This document shows positions 35,676 to 47,066 of a stretch of DNA of 64,000 nucleotides, piece after piece. Source of the stretch: Thecaphora thlaspeos (lineage: Eukaryota > Basidiomycota > Ustilaginomycetes > Urocystidales > Glomosporiaceae); the NCBI GenBank assembly GCA_900291925.1, contig UWYS01000009.1:496001-560000 (forward strand). The letters run 5' to 3'. The notes beneath the pieces are model-generated. The model did not search any database. It was not told the DNA's origin and was given only the letters and a program-made list of their open reading frames with translations. Each line of letters begins with the position of its first letter. The first letter of the stretch is position 1. The translations under genes and the position numbers were made by a program.

Positions 35676-36250
35676 GAGTCGAGGCGCGTGCAGGATTAGG
35701 TTGGATGGGTCTCGTCGCTTGTATCACTATCTCTCGCAGCGAAACGACAGAGCGGCGCACGCACGCGTCGTCACCTGCTCGACGGCTCTTTGGCGTCTTG
35801 ACCGTACCGCAGATGCGAGCAGGTGGAGCTGCCGACACTGTTCCCGCGTTTCGCACTCGTTGTTTCGACTCGTCGATCTCACCACGGCAGGATCGAGCCA
35901 GACAGTGCGAGATCGACAACAGTCGAGCTGGATAGATGGCCGGACTGTCATCCGACCATCCAGACCACCCTTGCCTCTTTCCGCCTCACCGCTTATTCAT
36001 CGTGCTCGTAGCCTAACAAACTGGCGTGCAAAGCTTCACCGCGCAGAGATGTGGCACAGATGCAATGCTCCTCTCTTCCTTGCCGCTTATTCTGGCCCCA
36101 GAGCAGCCGCCGATTCGACATAAAGCCTCGGTCGGTCTTGAAAGGGCACTCTGCTCTTCGATCGCCGTCTGACCATCTGTCTGTGGCCTCTTCACAGAAT
36201 GTTAACGGGGCAGAATGTGGGCTTCAATTCGAATGACCTAAAGATGACAT
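35676..36250. other. Convergent intergenic, 575 bp
   Basis: The 3' regions of Dad3 and of the complex I 9.5-kDa subunit gene meet here. No further gene was seen. Confidence 0.45.
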
Positions 36251-36966
36251 CTATTCGTCGTCGTATGCGGTGACCTGCTTCCTCTCTCGTTGCGGGACTA
36301 GCGTGTTCCAAATCAAAAGCGGGCATCACGGAAGGAGAGAAGCCGAGGGTCAGCTTGCTGAGCAGAGCGTTTGATCCTTTGCTAGATGCCCGTTCCGCCA
36401 GAAGCTCTACCCGCCGCGGACCAGCTTGTGGGAGCTTGTAATCGCGCGCCGAACACTCACGAGGGTAGGATGTGGGGACCTTTTCCGAGGGCTTCCAGCC
36501 GTAAGCCTTTCGGATCGGAGGAACGGTCACTACCGCGAGAGGGCCTGTGGTGGTAGAAAAGCAGCGTCGGAAGCACAGATTCGCCAATCAGCGATGCTGC
36601 CCTCGCTAAAGTTAGAGACAAAAGCGTTCGAGCTGGGAGGACATCTGGTCAACCCACCGATGGAACCAACGAGGAGCGAGAAGAAGACGACTGGGTGCTC
36701 GTGTGCCGAGTGTTGCTGTGAAGGTCAGTTTTAAATTCAAAGAAAGAGAGCGAGAGCGTGGTCAGTGGACGCCGTCAGGATTGAAGGACCGGCTGATGAT
36801 CCCGAAGGGCAGCGGCTGATGGCTTGGTGCGCCGGAAAGGCAGGCCAGGAGCCGTCCCCGCCGCTTGCCCTTGATAGCGACGCCGATTCGAGGTCCAAAG
36901 CAGACGTACGAGGTATCGGTATGTGTTGCGGAAGGGGCTGAATACGGAGGAAGCGAAAGACGCCAT
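36251..36966 (-). CDS. nuo9.5: NADH:ubiquinone oxidoreductase 9.5-kDa subunit (complex I), four short exons
   Basis: The exons are 36910-36966, 36658-36715, 36461-36544 and 36251-36297. Introns are 194, 113 and 163 bp with donors GTACGT, GTGGGT and GTGAGT and AG acceptors; all phases agree. The product has 81 residues: it starts MASFASSVFSPFRNTYRYL, continues with the membrane segment HPVVFFSLLVGSIGPLAVVT, then the family signature VTVPPIRKAYGW, and ends SYPLPQRERKQVTAYDDE. This is the layout of the fungal 9.5-kDa single-span accessory subunit of mitochondrial complex I: aromatic N terminus, one span running into VPPIRR, Pro-rich loop, and a C terminus near TGYDDE. No single open frame shows it, because each exon encodes only 15-28 codons. 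Confidence 0.88.
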
Positions 36967-37095
36967 GTTGAGTGTGGTCGGGCGGAGGTTGGGTGGGCAG
37001 GTGGAAGGTGTCGGGCAGGATAGATTGTGTGAGAGAGCAACGGGTGCGGGGGAGGCTTGGGCGGGCGATTCGAGGTTACGGAAACGGGCCCTAGG

Positions 37096-37114
37096 CCCCC
37101 CCCCCCCCCCCCCC
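37096..37114 (+). repeat. Poly-C tract, 19 bp
   Basis: An uninterrupted run of 19 C, 130 bp upstream of the nuo9.5 start (poly-G on its coding strand). Confidence 0.95.
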
Positions 37115-37469
37115 GTACCCGTGATCGATCGGAGCCGACCAGGCGCAACAAAACCGGGAGACGGCCTTGGCACAACACGCTGCTGTGCCAATAAAAAAGG
37201 GCCCGATGTGCTCGTACTTATGCTGCCCCGAACTGATTGCGAAAGAGCGATGCAGGTGGCACATGGTCCCAGCATGCTGCATGGCAGGCTGAGCGGAGGA
37301 ACACGCAGTCTGACGTCATTGTCCTGGATTCTGCTGCCTCGACCACTGTACGTTACCGTTTCGAGCAACTCTCGACCTTTGCACACGAGCCCGTCGATGC
37401 TGAGCTGTTCGTCGCAGTGCAGATGACGAAGCGCTCGCTGTCTCCGTCCATGGTCGGCAACCGGGCCGC

Positions 37470-37543
37470 GGGCGGGCTGGGGGAGGGGAGGGCGCGACTC
37501 GCCCGTGGGCGGGCTGGGGGAGGGGAGAGCGCGACTCGCCCGT
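37470..37543. repeat. 37-bp tandem duplication
   Basis: The units at 37470-37506 and 37507-37543 differ at one base (gggaggggaggg against gggaggggagag). The sequence is G-rich with a gcgcgactcgcccgt tail. Confidence 0.95.
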
Positions 37544-37898
37544 GGGCCTGTGTCTGACATGGCTAGCCTCGCGCACCTGCGAGCCTGTCGGCGGGGTCTT
37601 GGCTTGTGACCCTGGCCTGCCTGGGCTGGCTGCCTCCTGCTCTCATCCGTGGTCGGGCTACTGCCGACACAAGCAAGGCTCCTTGGTCCATCCCCTTGCT
37701 CTCTTTCCCATCCACCACCAGCACCAATCATTCATATCCACCGTCTCATTCACTTCGTCTGGTATTCTCGATTCCTGCCTCCATCCGACGACCCGCTCCA
37801 GCTTGTGGAGCTAGCCTGCCCTTTGAAGCAGCCTGCAGCAGAACACGCCTTCCAGCGGTCCCCTCGTGTCCGTCTCTCCCTCGCCACAACCGCCCGCC

Positions 37899-40800
37899 AT
37901 GTCGAGCCACCACCCCGGCGAAGGCTGGTCGGACCGCAACCCCGTCCCGACAGTCCAGGAGTTCCGCGAGATCGAAGCGCAGCGTGAAAGGACCGCTCGC
38001 GAGAATCAGTCCAAGCTCGCCCAGAGCGAGGCCGACGAGCTCGCGCCGTCTCAGGCTCCCACCTCGGGTGCGGCCCCGGCCGTCGGAACTAGCTACGAGG
38101 GCCTGCGCCAGCGCAAGAGCGCCTCGAGCAGCGCAGAAGGCGCCTCCACCGCCGGTCCGCCGGTCCCCGCAAAGAACAGCAGCGATTCCGTCCTTGCCGC
38201 CAAGAAGGATGAGGGCGTGAGCGGTGCGAGCGGTGGTCTCGAGGAAAAGGAGAGGATCAAGAAGATGCAACAGCCCAAGGGCAAGGCCAATGAGTTCGAG
38301 GCGCAGGGCGAGCGCATCGTGACGGACCCCACCACCGGCGGTGACGTCCAGATCCGCGATGCCGCCGAAAACTCCAAGATCGACCCAGACAAGCTCGACT
38401 CTCGCTACGGCTCAGGCTTCTCGTCCCACGTTCCCAAGGACAAGAGCAAGCACGCCCCACTGCACACCGCTCCTTACCCCGCCGAGCCTTCCAACATCCT
38501 CCTCCAGACCTTCCCCCCTCCCGTCGACACCGACGCCCTCCAGCGCCTCAAGGGTAGCTTCCAGCAGCTTGCCATCGGACTGGCGGCGGCCTTGGCCGTC
38601 ACCTGGTTCTTTGTCGCGTTCGGCGCCGGCTGGTTCCGCTTCTTCCTCCGCACAGGCATCCTCGCCACCATCGGCTTCGGCGGCTGGACCGGCCTTAACC
38701 TCGCCTCGCGCAAGATCGAAAAGGAGATGGAGCACATCCGAGCGGAGATGCACAAGCAGCGCGGCCAACAGCACTCGCCCCCCATGCCAGAGAGCGTCGA
38801 ATGGGTCAACGCTGCCATCGCCACGATCTGGAAGCAGATCAACCCGGACATGTTCATCTCCATGGCTGACATGGTCGAGGATATCATGCAGCAGTCCCTG
38901 CCAGGCTTCGTGGACGCCGTCAAGATTGACGACATCGGTGAGTCGCGTTCCCGATGCTTTCCTAGGCTTTTCCAGACTTCCTCCTGCCTTCTTGCTCCTT
39001 CGTACGCCTACGGAACGCCCAACTGACTGTTTCGTTCTCCTTTCCGACCCGCAGGCATTGGCGAGAACCCGTTCCGACTAGTCTCGATGCGCGGACTGGC
39101 CGACACCATGGGCGACAAGGAGTACCCGCGCGAGGAGTGGATCGACCAGGGCAAGAAGGAAGAAGCCAAGGCTGTCGCCGCCGGCAACCAGAACGGCAAG
39201 GATGTGCCCTCGGCCGTCGATGATGTTGATGGCGACGGCATTGCCGACGACGATGAGTCGGGCGACTTTCTCAACTACGAAGTCGCGTTCAGCTACTCGG
39301 CCAAGCCGGGTCAGTCGAACAAGGACCGCGCCAAGAACATCCACCTGATGCTTGAGTTCTTCATTGGCGCCTACGACCTCTTCCAGATTCCGCTGCCCAC
39401 CTGGATCCAGATCGAGCACATCTCGGGCACCGTCCGACTTCGCTGCCAGATGGTCCAGCAGGCGCCCTACATCCGCAACCTCACTTTCACGCTGATGGGC
39501 GTCCCGCGCGTCGAGATCTCTGCCATCCCCATGGTCAAGGCGCTCCCCAACGTGCTCGACCTCCCACTCATCTCGGGCTTCGTCCAGTCGTCGATCGCGG
39601 CCGCCGCCAACATGTATGTCGCCCCCAAGAGCATGACGCTCAACATGGCCCAGATGTTGGGCGGTGACGGCATCAAGAAGGACACCGACGCCGTCGGAGG
39701 TGAGTTTGCTACTCTCCGGTGGCTGTGCTGGCGCTGCAGCGGTCTGAAAGTGTTTGTGCCTCAAGCTGACTCTTTTGACCTTCGATTTCTCTCGATCTCC
39801 CGCTCTCCACAGTGCTCGTCGTCGACATCGAGTATGGCGCTGACCTCAGCGCCCAGGACGCCGGCGGCAAGGTGAGCAGCAATGGTGACGGCGATGATCC
39901 GATTCGTGGAAGGGGTTTATGAAGCCTACCACTAACTACTAAAACTTATCTTCCAAATCCCCACCAGAGCGATCCCTACGTTGTTCTGTCATTTGCCAAG
40001 TTCGGCCGCCCCCTATACTCTTCGCGCATCATCTTTGAGGATCTGAACCCGGTCTGGATGGAAACGGCCTTCCTCTTGGTGACCAAGGACGACATCCGCG
40101 CCAACGAGTCGCTCAGCATCCAATTGTGGGACTCGGATGCCCGCACAGCCGATGACATAGTCGGGCGCGTCAACAAGCCGCTCAAGGAGCTCATCGCCGA
40201 CGCCAACAAGATGCAGGATCGCAGTGACAAACTCATGGGCTTTGAGGACGCCGACGACATGCCCGGCACGCTGAAGTGGAAGGTTAGTTCGGGATCTGGA
40301 CTTGTTGCGCGTCCTTCGATCCACACGCGCCAGCGGTATAATCGCTAACCCATTGCGATTGTCCTCTGGCCTCTCTTTGGCTCTCTCGACTCGTTCAGGT
40401 GGGCTACTACGAAAAGGTCGACTTCAACAAGGCTCTCATGCACCAGAAGAAGAAGGACGAGATGTCCAAGGCCGAGCAGGCGACGGAGCGAAGCGGTTCG
40501 GCAGTCGACAGCGAGGCCGAGACCATCGCGCTACACTGCCCGCCCGACCCGGAGTACCCCTCGGGCATCCTCAGCATGATTGTCCACCACATCTCGGGGC
40601 TGGAGAACCGTGAGGTCGAGAAGGGCGTCATGGGCAAGGAGCGCGAGGGCACCCACGGCCAGGACGTCGACGCAAAGGGCCCCGGCGGCAAGTCGCTCCC
40701 TTGCGGCTACGTCGAGTTCATTGTCAACGACGACATCATCTACAAGGTGCGTTCCGAGGTCACCCGTTCCCACCTCTTTCCCTTCAAAAGAGCGCTCGAG

Positions 40801-42201
40801 CTCGTTGAAAATTTCTTTCGCTGACGCTGATCCTCTGCCCTCACTTCCTCTTCATCCCCCGAAACGCTCTAAAATCGTTTTCCGAATCATCAGACTCGCG
40901 TCAAGCAGTACACGAACATGCCCTTCTATGAGGCAGGTACGGAGACGTTCATCCGTGACTGGACGAGGACTGAGGTTCGCCTCGCAGTGCGCGACGCCCG
41001 CCTGCGCGAGCACGACCCACTGATGGGCGTCGTCTCGGTCAACCTGCACAGTTTGTTCGAGGGCTTGTCGCAGGTGATGCAGAGCTTCTCGCTCCAGGAC
41101 GGCGTCGGCTTCGGCAAAGTTCACGCGAGCTTCTGCTTCCGAAGCATTCAGGCCAAACTGCCGAAGCAGCTGCGCGGCTGGGACACGGCCACCGTCGAGC
41201 TGCTCAGCGCCATCACAATCGAGGGCGACGCTAAGCTGCAAAGCAAGAAGATCAAGGTCTCGACTGGCGACGACACGCAGCGCATCGCCCCAAGTCAGGA
41301 GGTGCCCGAGGATGCTGACGCGCTCGTCCGCCTGCCTGTCTACGACCGCTACAGCTCGATGCTGACCTTCGACCTCGGCAGTGGTGTCGGAATCGGACCG
41401 TTCGGCGGCAAGCCCGATGCGATCGCGGTCTGTGCGCTGCGCGACCTGGCCGACGACGACGTGGTCGAGCTCGAGCTGGACCTGCTAGCCGGCGACAACC
41501 TGGGCACGCTCAAGAGGAACTACCAGAACGAGCACACGCGCAAGACGCACCCGCACGAGGTGGTGGGCAAGCTCCGCGTCAAGGTGCGCATCGACGCCGG
41601 CCTCGACGACGACCACATGCGCCTGGCCGAGCACAGCACGGGCCGCAAGGATCGCCACGAGTTTGAGATCTACAACCGCCTCGAGGGCATGCCAAAGCAC
41701 GCCGAGGAGAACGCCCATGCCAACGACGACAGCGTCATTGACTCGCACGAGCGCAAGAGGATCAACAGGGCAAAGACCGAGGCGCTCCACTCGCGACACC
41801 GTGGCGTCATGGGCTACTCGACCGCGAGGACGGGCGTGTGGGCTAAAGGTAAGTAGTGAAAACGTTCGATTGGGCGTGGCGTGGCGTGGCACGTTTCCGG
41901 AGCAGGCGAAGCGAAGCATGTGGCGATGGAAGCTGACGATGATCTCTCAACCCCTTCACTGCAACAACCTCTCTCCTCCGTCTCGTCTTACCCCACCCTC
42001 TCCTCCAATTTGAATATTGCTCGCATGGCATCGATTCGCATCTGCTATCCCCGTCCTCACCGACACCGCCTTCCTTTGCGCTCTTCCGTCGACGTCAATC
42101 AACCTGCGACCTTAGATGGAGTGCGCGACCGCATCCGCCGAGCCTCGGCCAAGCTGCGCGGCAAGCAGACTCGGGACCAGACCATCAAGTCGGAAGCGTA
42201 A
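37899..42201 (+). CDS. SMP- and C2-domain membrane protein, Mug190-like, seven exons
   Basis: The exons are 37899-38937, 39055-39699, 39813-39871, 39968-40282, 40399-40746, 40894-41848 and 42116-42201; all phases agree and the product is 1148 residues. Order: a disordered N terminus (1-210); two hydrophobic stretches near 225-270 (AIGLAAALAVTWFFVAF, then FFLRTGILATIGFGGW) that form a hairpin or two spans; a synaptotagmin-like lipid-binding (SMP) domain at about 300-550 (VEWVNAAIATIWKQINPDMF, VRLRCQMVQQAPYIRNLTFT); a first C2 domain with KSDPYVVLSFAKFGRPLYSS; and a second C2-like domain after residue 730. This is the layout of tricalbin/E-Syt-related proteins and S. pombe Mug190, which tether the ER to the plasma membrane and move lipids. 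The seventh exon adds a basic tail (DRIRRASAKLRGKQTRD). The start is the ATG in cgcccgccATG. Confidence 0.88.
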
Positions 42202-43635
42202 ATCGAGAGGATGCGGGCTCCCACCCAGCCGCCCTGTACCTCTGCCTCTTCTGCGCCTCGCCATCGCCCCTCCTTTTCCGCCTTCTCAGCTCAAATCCGA
42301 TGCGATCTTGCCACGTTTTTCGTCCTTGTCCTCGTCGGCAGGATCGTCATCCGACCCTTGTCTTGCTTTCGGCCGTCGCACCGACTTTCTGTCAGGTTTG
42401 ACGTGACTTTGGTGCCAACATCGAACTCCTGCCGAAGACGGGTTTGTATCGTAGCCTCTTTCCGAATCCTGTATGTACGATCGAACAGCAAAGACCCACT
42501 GAATGACCATGCGATGATGATTCCCCCAAACACACACACACACACAGGCAAGCGAAGATCAGCCAGAAGATGGACCGAGAAGTGCACGGTGGGTGATGTC
42601 CATAGCCCTGTTGGCCTGCATTGCACTTGCCCCGTCTTTCATTGGTTGATACCGGGACCGTCCTGTGCCGTTGCCGCACGACGCGCCGGAGAACCTCGTT
42701 CCGCTCCGCTCGCCGCGCCTTCTCTCGAAACGTCGCCCGCTCATTTGACGATGAACAGGTGTCAAAGCGGGAGAGATAAGCCTGACCCTACGGTACAGTA
42801 CCGACTGGCTGTAAGGACCATCTAGAGAGCGGCTATGCCTTGCTCTCTGACATGCAATGCGACGCTAGACTCTTCATCTAATCGAAACATAATGCACATA
42901 GGTCTGCCTTCTTCTCTCCCCCGCGCAGCAAGTCGAGAGTAGTTACCCTGTACTTGGAGGAAGTACACGCAGCAATCAGGGGCTAACTTTGGACCTCGGC
43001 CTTGTCCGCTATCTACCCATGAAGCTTGACCTGTCATCACGGATGCGAAGCTCGCCAAACGTTGCTCCGGTCCATGTACTGTACTGTATATGGAATCCCC
43101 TCGTCCCAGCGCGCTAACGGTAACGTCGGACCGATGTGCAAGGGCACAGCATCTGCCCGTCGGCCTCGCTACTACAGCAGAACTGCACAACCATCCTCCG
43201 CCACCACCCGGGTGCTACAGTACAGCGCCTACTGGTATCCCGCTTGCTGCTGCTACAGTATTCTCGCGGATGCTTGCGTCTCCCTCGGTTCGCCGGCCAT
43301 GGACCTCTCCGCCTTCCATCCGAGGAGTCACCAAGCAGCGTAGAGAGCAAGGCAACCTCGTCCTACAGTACGGTGGCACGCGACACTCTCAGGCTTGCCA
43401 TCTCTTCCTGGACGGGCTGCGAACCTCCCTCACGATCCGCCATGGTCGCCCAAGCAAGCTCGGAACGATCTGTTCAACATGTATAAAGAGAGCCATGCAC
43501 TCTTCCTCTCTCCACCCTCGATCCTCATCCACCTACCTTTCCTTCCTCTGCTACCTATCCTAGCCTCTTCTCCCCTCACCTCCCCACCTTAGACACACCT
43601 AGATCGCCTCCAACCCCTCTAGACCTACTTTAAAG
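42202..43635. other. 1.4-kb intergenic region upstream of the metalloprotease gene
   Basis: The 3' part of the SMP/C2 gene comes first, with a (CA)n run at 42530-42547. From 42790 to 43370 there are several TACAGTA/TACTGTA heptamers (42794, 43077 and 43082 overlapping, 43216, 43254, 43364). From 43490 the plus strand is pyrimidine-rich up to the start codon. No gene was recognised. Confidence 0.55.
43482..43487 (+). promoter_or_regulatory. TATA box (TATAAA) of the metalloprotease gene
   Basis: TATAAA lies 154 bp upstream of the ATG at 43636 and is followed by a CT-rich leader, a usual spacing for a regulated fungal gene. Confidence 0.5.
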
Positions 43636-44571
43636 ATGCAGTTCAAGCTCTCCATCGTCTTCTTGGCGCTTGTTGCCGTCCCCGCCGCTCTGGCCGGTAC
43701 GATCCCCAAGCGTGGTTGCGGTACTACCGAGATGCAGGCCGAGCACGAGGCCAAGGTGCAGCTGCGCCTCTCGACGGTCCGTGTCGCCGCTGCCGCTGCT
43801 ACGTGCATCCCCGTCTCGTGGCACACCATCACCGACGGTTCGAGCGGAGAGCTCAACGCTTCGGTCGTCCAGGCTTCCATCGACATGCTCAACAACGACT
43901 GTAAGTTCAAGGGCGCTTGCGTGTTAGGCCGCCCGGGACCAGAAACAAGCAAGGTACTGACTGACCCAAGCGTTCAATCCCTTTCCCCCTTCCCCCTTGG
44001 TGCGGGTACGATAGATGCCGGTACGGGCTTCTCGTTCTACCTCTCCGCATCCGAGACGATCACCAACAGGTCTTGGTTCACGGGTGTGGACCAGGGCACG
44101 ACGGCCGAAGCGCAGATGAAGAACCAGCTTCGCGACGGCGGCGCGTCCACCCTCAACATCTACACTGTCGAGTTTGGTGCCTCTGGACTGCTTGGCTATG
44201 CAACCTTCCCGTGGTCATACACTAGCGCTCCCAAGGATGACGGAGTTGTCATTCAGTGGGACACGTACCCTGGAGGAAGCAAGGCACCTTTCAACCTGGG
44301 TCGTACGCTTACTCACGAGGTTGGACACTGGCTCGGTCTGTACCACGTCTTCCAGGGCGGTTGCACCGGATCGGGCGATCAGGTCTCCGACACCCCCGCT
44401 CAGAGCACCGCCACTAGCGGTTGCCCCACCCGACAGGACTCCTGCCCCAACGTCGCCGGTGTCGACTCTGTCAAGAACTTCCTCGACTACTCTGATGACT
44501 CCTGCATGAACCAGTTCACTGCTGGCCAGACTAGCAGGATGACTAGCATCGTCGCTGTCTACCGCAAGTAG
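43636..44571 (+). CDS. Secreted zinc metalloprotease, family M43 (pappalysin/MEP1-like)
   Basis: The exons are 43636-43900 and 44015-44571; the 114-bp intron (GTAAGT...TAG) splits a Tyr and yields NNDYAGTGFSFYLS, the family pattern. The product is 273 residues. Residues 1-20 are a signal peptide (MQFKLSIVFLALVAVPAALA), followed by a short propeptide with KR near 26. The zinc site is HEVGHWLGLYHVF, the HExxHxxGxxH motif of metzincins, followed by disulfide-type cysteines (GGCTGSGDQVSDTPAQ, GCPTRQDSC) and NFLDYSDDSCMNQFT, which contains the Met-turn equivalent. It should be an extracellular endopeptidase; fungal homologues are often induced in nutrient scavenging or infection. The intron is a multiple of three with no stop, so a retained-intron reading is also open. 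Confidence 0.93.
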   Translation: MQFKLSIVFLALVAVPAALAGTIPKRGCGTTEMQAEHEAKVQLRLSTVRVAAAAATCIPVSWHTITDGSSGELNASVVQASIDMLNNDCKFKGACVLGRPGPETSKVLTDPSVQSLSPFPLGAGTIDAGTGFSFYLSASETITNRSWFTGVDQGTTAEAQMKNQLRDGGASTLNIYTVEFGASGLLGYATFPWSYTSAPKDDGVVIQWDTYPGGSKAPFNLGRTLTHEVGHWLGLYHVFQGGCTGSGDQVSDTPAQSTATSGCPTRQDSCPNVAGVDSVKNFLDYSDDSCMNQFTAGQTSRMTSIVAVYRK

Positions 44572-45197
44572 ATACCCATCCTCCCCGCCGCACCACCCTT
44601 TCGCGGATGGTTGATAGAGCTTGCTGCTACTACATACCCCGCACACCCCCCGCACTGGGACGAAAGGACGACTCAAAGATAACGAAACAATCAAAACGAT
44701 GACAAGGAACGCTAGGTCACGCTGGATACCTTGGTCGAACCGTCGCGCTCGCTCTCTCATTCGAGGGAGAAAGAGAAGATGAATAGAACAAGAAGCTGGA
44801 GGAATACGGGCGGTGGTTGTATGGACTTGTCTCTCCCCTCTCCCTGCTACGAGGAAGCAGGATATAAGATGACGACTCGTTCCTCTCCACCCCTTCCCAC
44901 CCTCCTCTCGGACCTTGTTTCTCTCTTTCTCTCTCTTTCTGTGGACACAGCCCGACTTGGGTCGTCAGGGAACCTGCAAAAAAAAAACGAAATGGAAACG
45001 AACGATCTCTATACATAGATACGACGGAGTCTGTGAGAAGAGAGAACGAGGCGATCGTCTGCTTCGAACGGCGGATCGGTGGTGTTGCAGGTAGGAAAAG
45101 TGGACGAGTGCGTCCGGGAGTGTTGAAACGTCCTGGCTTTAGATCCCCCCTCCGTCTACCCCCCGGTTTCCCACATCATAAGCGCCGCCCTTGTCTT
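44572..45197. other. Convergent intergenic, 626 bp
   Basis: The 3' regions of the metalloprotease and the unrecognised minus-strand gene meet here. A short CT tract (44920-44941) and A9 are present. I see no gene. Confidence 0.45.
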
Positions 45198-46847
45198 TCA
45201 GCGAGGCATCTTTAAGTTGAGCTGCTTCAAAATCTCCCCTACCGCTGTGGCTCCTCTCGACCGAGGCCGCATCTTTCCATCGTATCCATTCTCCTTTTCG
45301 TTCTCGTCCAAGGACACCTCATCCTTCCAATGCACAGTCTTACGACCTTCCAGAACGGCCAATGCTATCCTCGTCTCCTTTTTTCTCCTCTTTCGTTCCA
45401 TTTCGAGGTACATGGTCGAGGTGTGGTGTCGTCGAGTAGACGGAGAGGGTGAGAGCGAGAGCGACGAGATGGAGAGCGAGGATCGTGTCTTGCCGTCTTT
45501 GATAGATTTGTGGGGACGTTTGGGTGTTTGTAGCAGGTGCCGGTGGGAAGTTGGGGAAGACGATGTCACATCGTGGTGCCGGTTGTCGTGCTCGAGAGGG
45601 TGGGATGGGTCGGCGGTGAAGGTGTCGTGTAGATCAGTCGTTGTGCCGAAAAAGAGCGATGGGATGCGAGGAGGATGTGGATCTTGTGGACACGTCGAGG
45701 AGGATGCACCGTCTTTCGTATCGCTTTCGATTCGACGTGCGGCCGAAGGGTTGATGACGTGAGTAGATGCCCCGACCTTTGCACCACTTCCGTTCGACCC
45801 TTTGAAGAGACTCAACAATCTCTTTCGAGTTCCCATAGTCTGCGTCCTTTCCTCTCGCCTCGAATGCTCTACCACGTCATAGACCAACTTTCCAACACCC
45901 AACCCTCCGCCTCTACCCGGTCGGCGAGATGGTATCGCACACCTTTGAGCGGAGTAGGTCGTGGCGTCCAGCAACGCATCGTCATGGTCCGTATCGACGT
46001 GACGTTGGCGTAAGAGATCCAGGATACTGTTCGGAGTAGGTGGGATGGCCTCGGGTGGCGGCGGAGGACAGGGAGGTAGGTGTGTAGGATGGTACTTTTC
46101 CACCTTGCTACGTGCTTTACCCTGACTGTGAAACGCGACGGGGACGCATGGACGTTCAGGAGGGATATCGATAAGGCTTTGTAAAGGAAGCAGACTGACT
46201 TGCAACCTCACCTTCGAAGCACGGTCAAGGTATCGAGCTGTCGTCTTGAACTTTTGTGCGATAGGGCACGACGACGGATCTGTTGGATACTGACAGGCGT
46301 CAAAGGGACCGTCAACCCTGCTGCGCCGCCGCAGGGGAAGATGTTTGCGCGGTGTATGGAACTTTGCGTCTTCTTCATCGACGAGGGGGAAGAATTGGTA
46401 CGGTATCTTGATGTGCGTTTGGGAGAGGGGGTGTTTGGGTAGTCTGCGAAGCGAATCCCGGTCGATTGGGACGGGAAGGTCAGTATCGATGGGAACGAGG
46501 AAGACGCAGATGCTCAGGCACAACTCACGCAAAGTCGTTCGAGGGACGACATGGTCGAGTTCGTCGAGCCTCATCTCTGACAGGACAGAGGAGAGGGCGC
46601 TTTCGTACGTCGATCTGCACTCTGATGGAACGCGCGCGGTGTGTGGCACGTTGGTGGTGTCGATGGAACGTGGAAAGGGATGGACGCCGTTCGATTCCGA
46701 GGTCACGGAGATGAGGGGCGTACGAGCGTGTCTGCGCGGGTGTAGCAGTGCGGTCTGCTCGTTGGCCGTAGAGTGGGACGGGAGGGGCGTCGCTGTGCTC
46801 ATCAGCCACGTAGGCGAAGGTTGGAGAGTTACGCCGATATGCTGCAT
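45198..46847 (-). CDS. Unrecognised protein, 549 residues
   Basis: The first ATG in this frame is at 46847 (MQHIGVTLQPSPTWL); the open frame extends 26 codons further up without an ATG. The product is Ser, Pro, His and Arg rich. A more ordered part lies at about 70-150 (YESALSSVLSEMRLDELDHV, RELCLSICVFLVPID, IKIPYQFFPLVDEED), followed by Pro-rich linkers (HLPPCPPPPPEAIPPTPNSI) and basic segments (MERKRRKKETRIALAVLEGR, then TVHWKDEVSLDENE). The last 20 residues (ATAVGEILKQLNLKMPR) could form an amphipathic helix. There is no signal peptide, span or catalytic motif. It may be a lineage-specific regulatory protein; I do not assign a function. Confidence 0.55.
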   Translation of the reverse strand: MQHIGVTLQPSPTWLMSTATPLPSHSTANEQTALLHPRRHARTPLISVTSESNGVHPFPRSIDTTNVPHTARVPSECRSTYESALSSVLSEMRLDELDHVVPRTTLRELCLSICVFLVPIDTDLPVPIDRDSLRRLPKHPLSQTHIKIPYQFFPLVDEEDAKFHTPRKHLPLRRRSRVDGPFDACQYPTDPSSCPIAQKFKTTARYLDRASKVRLQVSLLPLQSLIDIPPERPCVPVAFHSQGKARSKVEKYHPTHLPPCPPPPPEAIPPTPNSILDLLRQRHVDTDHDDALLDATTYSAQRCAIPSRRPGRGGGLGVGKLVYDVVEHSRREERTQTMGTRKRLLSLFKGSNGSGAKVGASTHVINPSAARRIESDTKDGASSSTCPQDPHPPRIPSLFFGTTTDLHDTFTADPSHPLEHDNRHHDVTSSSPTSHRHLLQTPKRPHKSIKDGKTRSSLSISSLSLSPSPSTRRHHTSTMYLEMERKRRKKETRIALAVLEGRKTVHWKDEVSLDENEKENGYDGKMRPRSRGATAVGEILKQLNLKMPR

Positions 46848-47035
46848 CGTTGTCTCTGTCTGATTGCTGGCTGCGATGAGAGGATAAAGATAGAGAGGAC
46901 TTGGTGTGGGTGTTGCGACGGACAAGCCTCGAGGATGGTGGCAAGACGGTGGCGACCAACTGGTTGCCGCTCCAGGTGCCTTGTCAGGAGCAGCGGCTTG
47001 TTTACCTCTAAGCTCGCGTCTCTCGCTTCACGTGC

Positions 47036-47066
<31 letters not shown>

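Larger units (their letters stand above)
36967..37898. promoter_or_regulatory. Divergent intergenic region between nuo9.5 and the SMP/C2 gene
   Basis: 932 bp holding both promoters, a C19 run and a 37-bp tandem duplication (listed separately). The right end (37680-37898) is pyrimidine-rich on the plus strand, leading to gccATGt at 37899. Confidence 0.5.
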
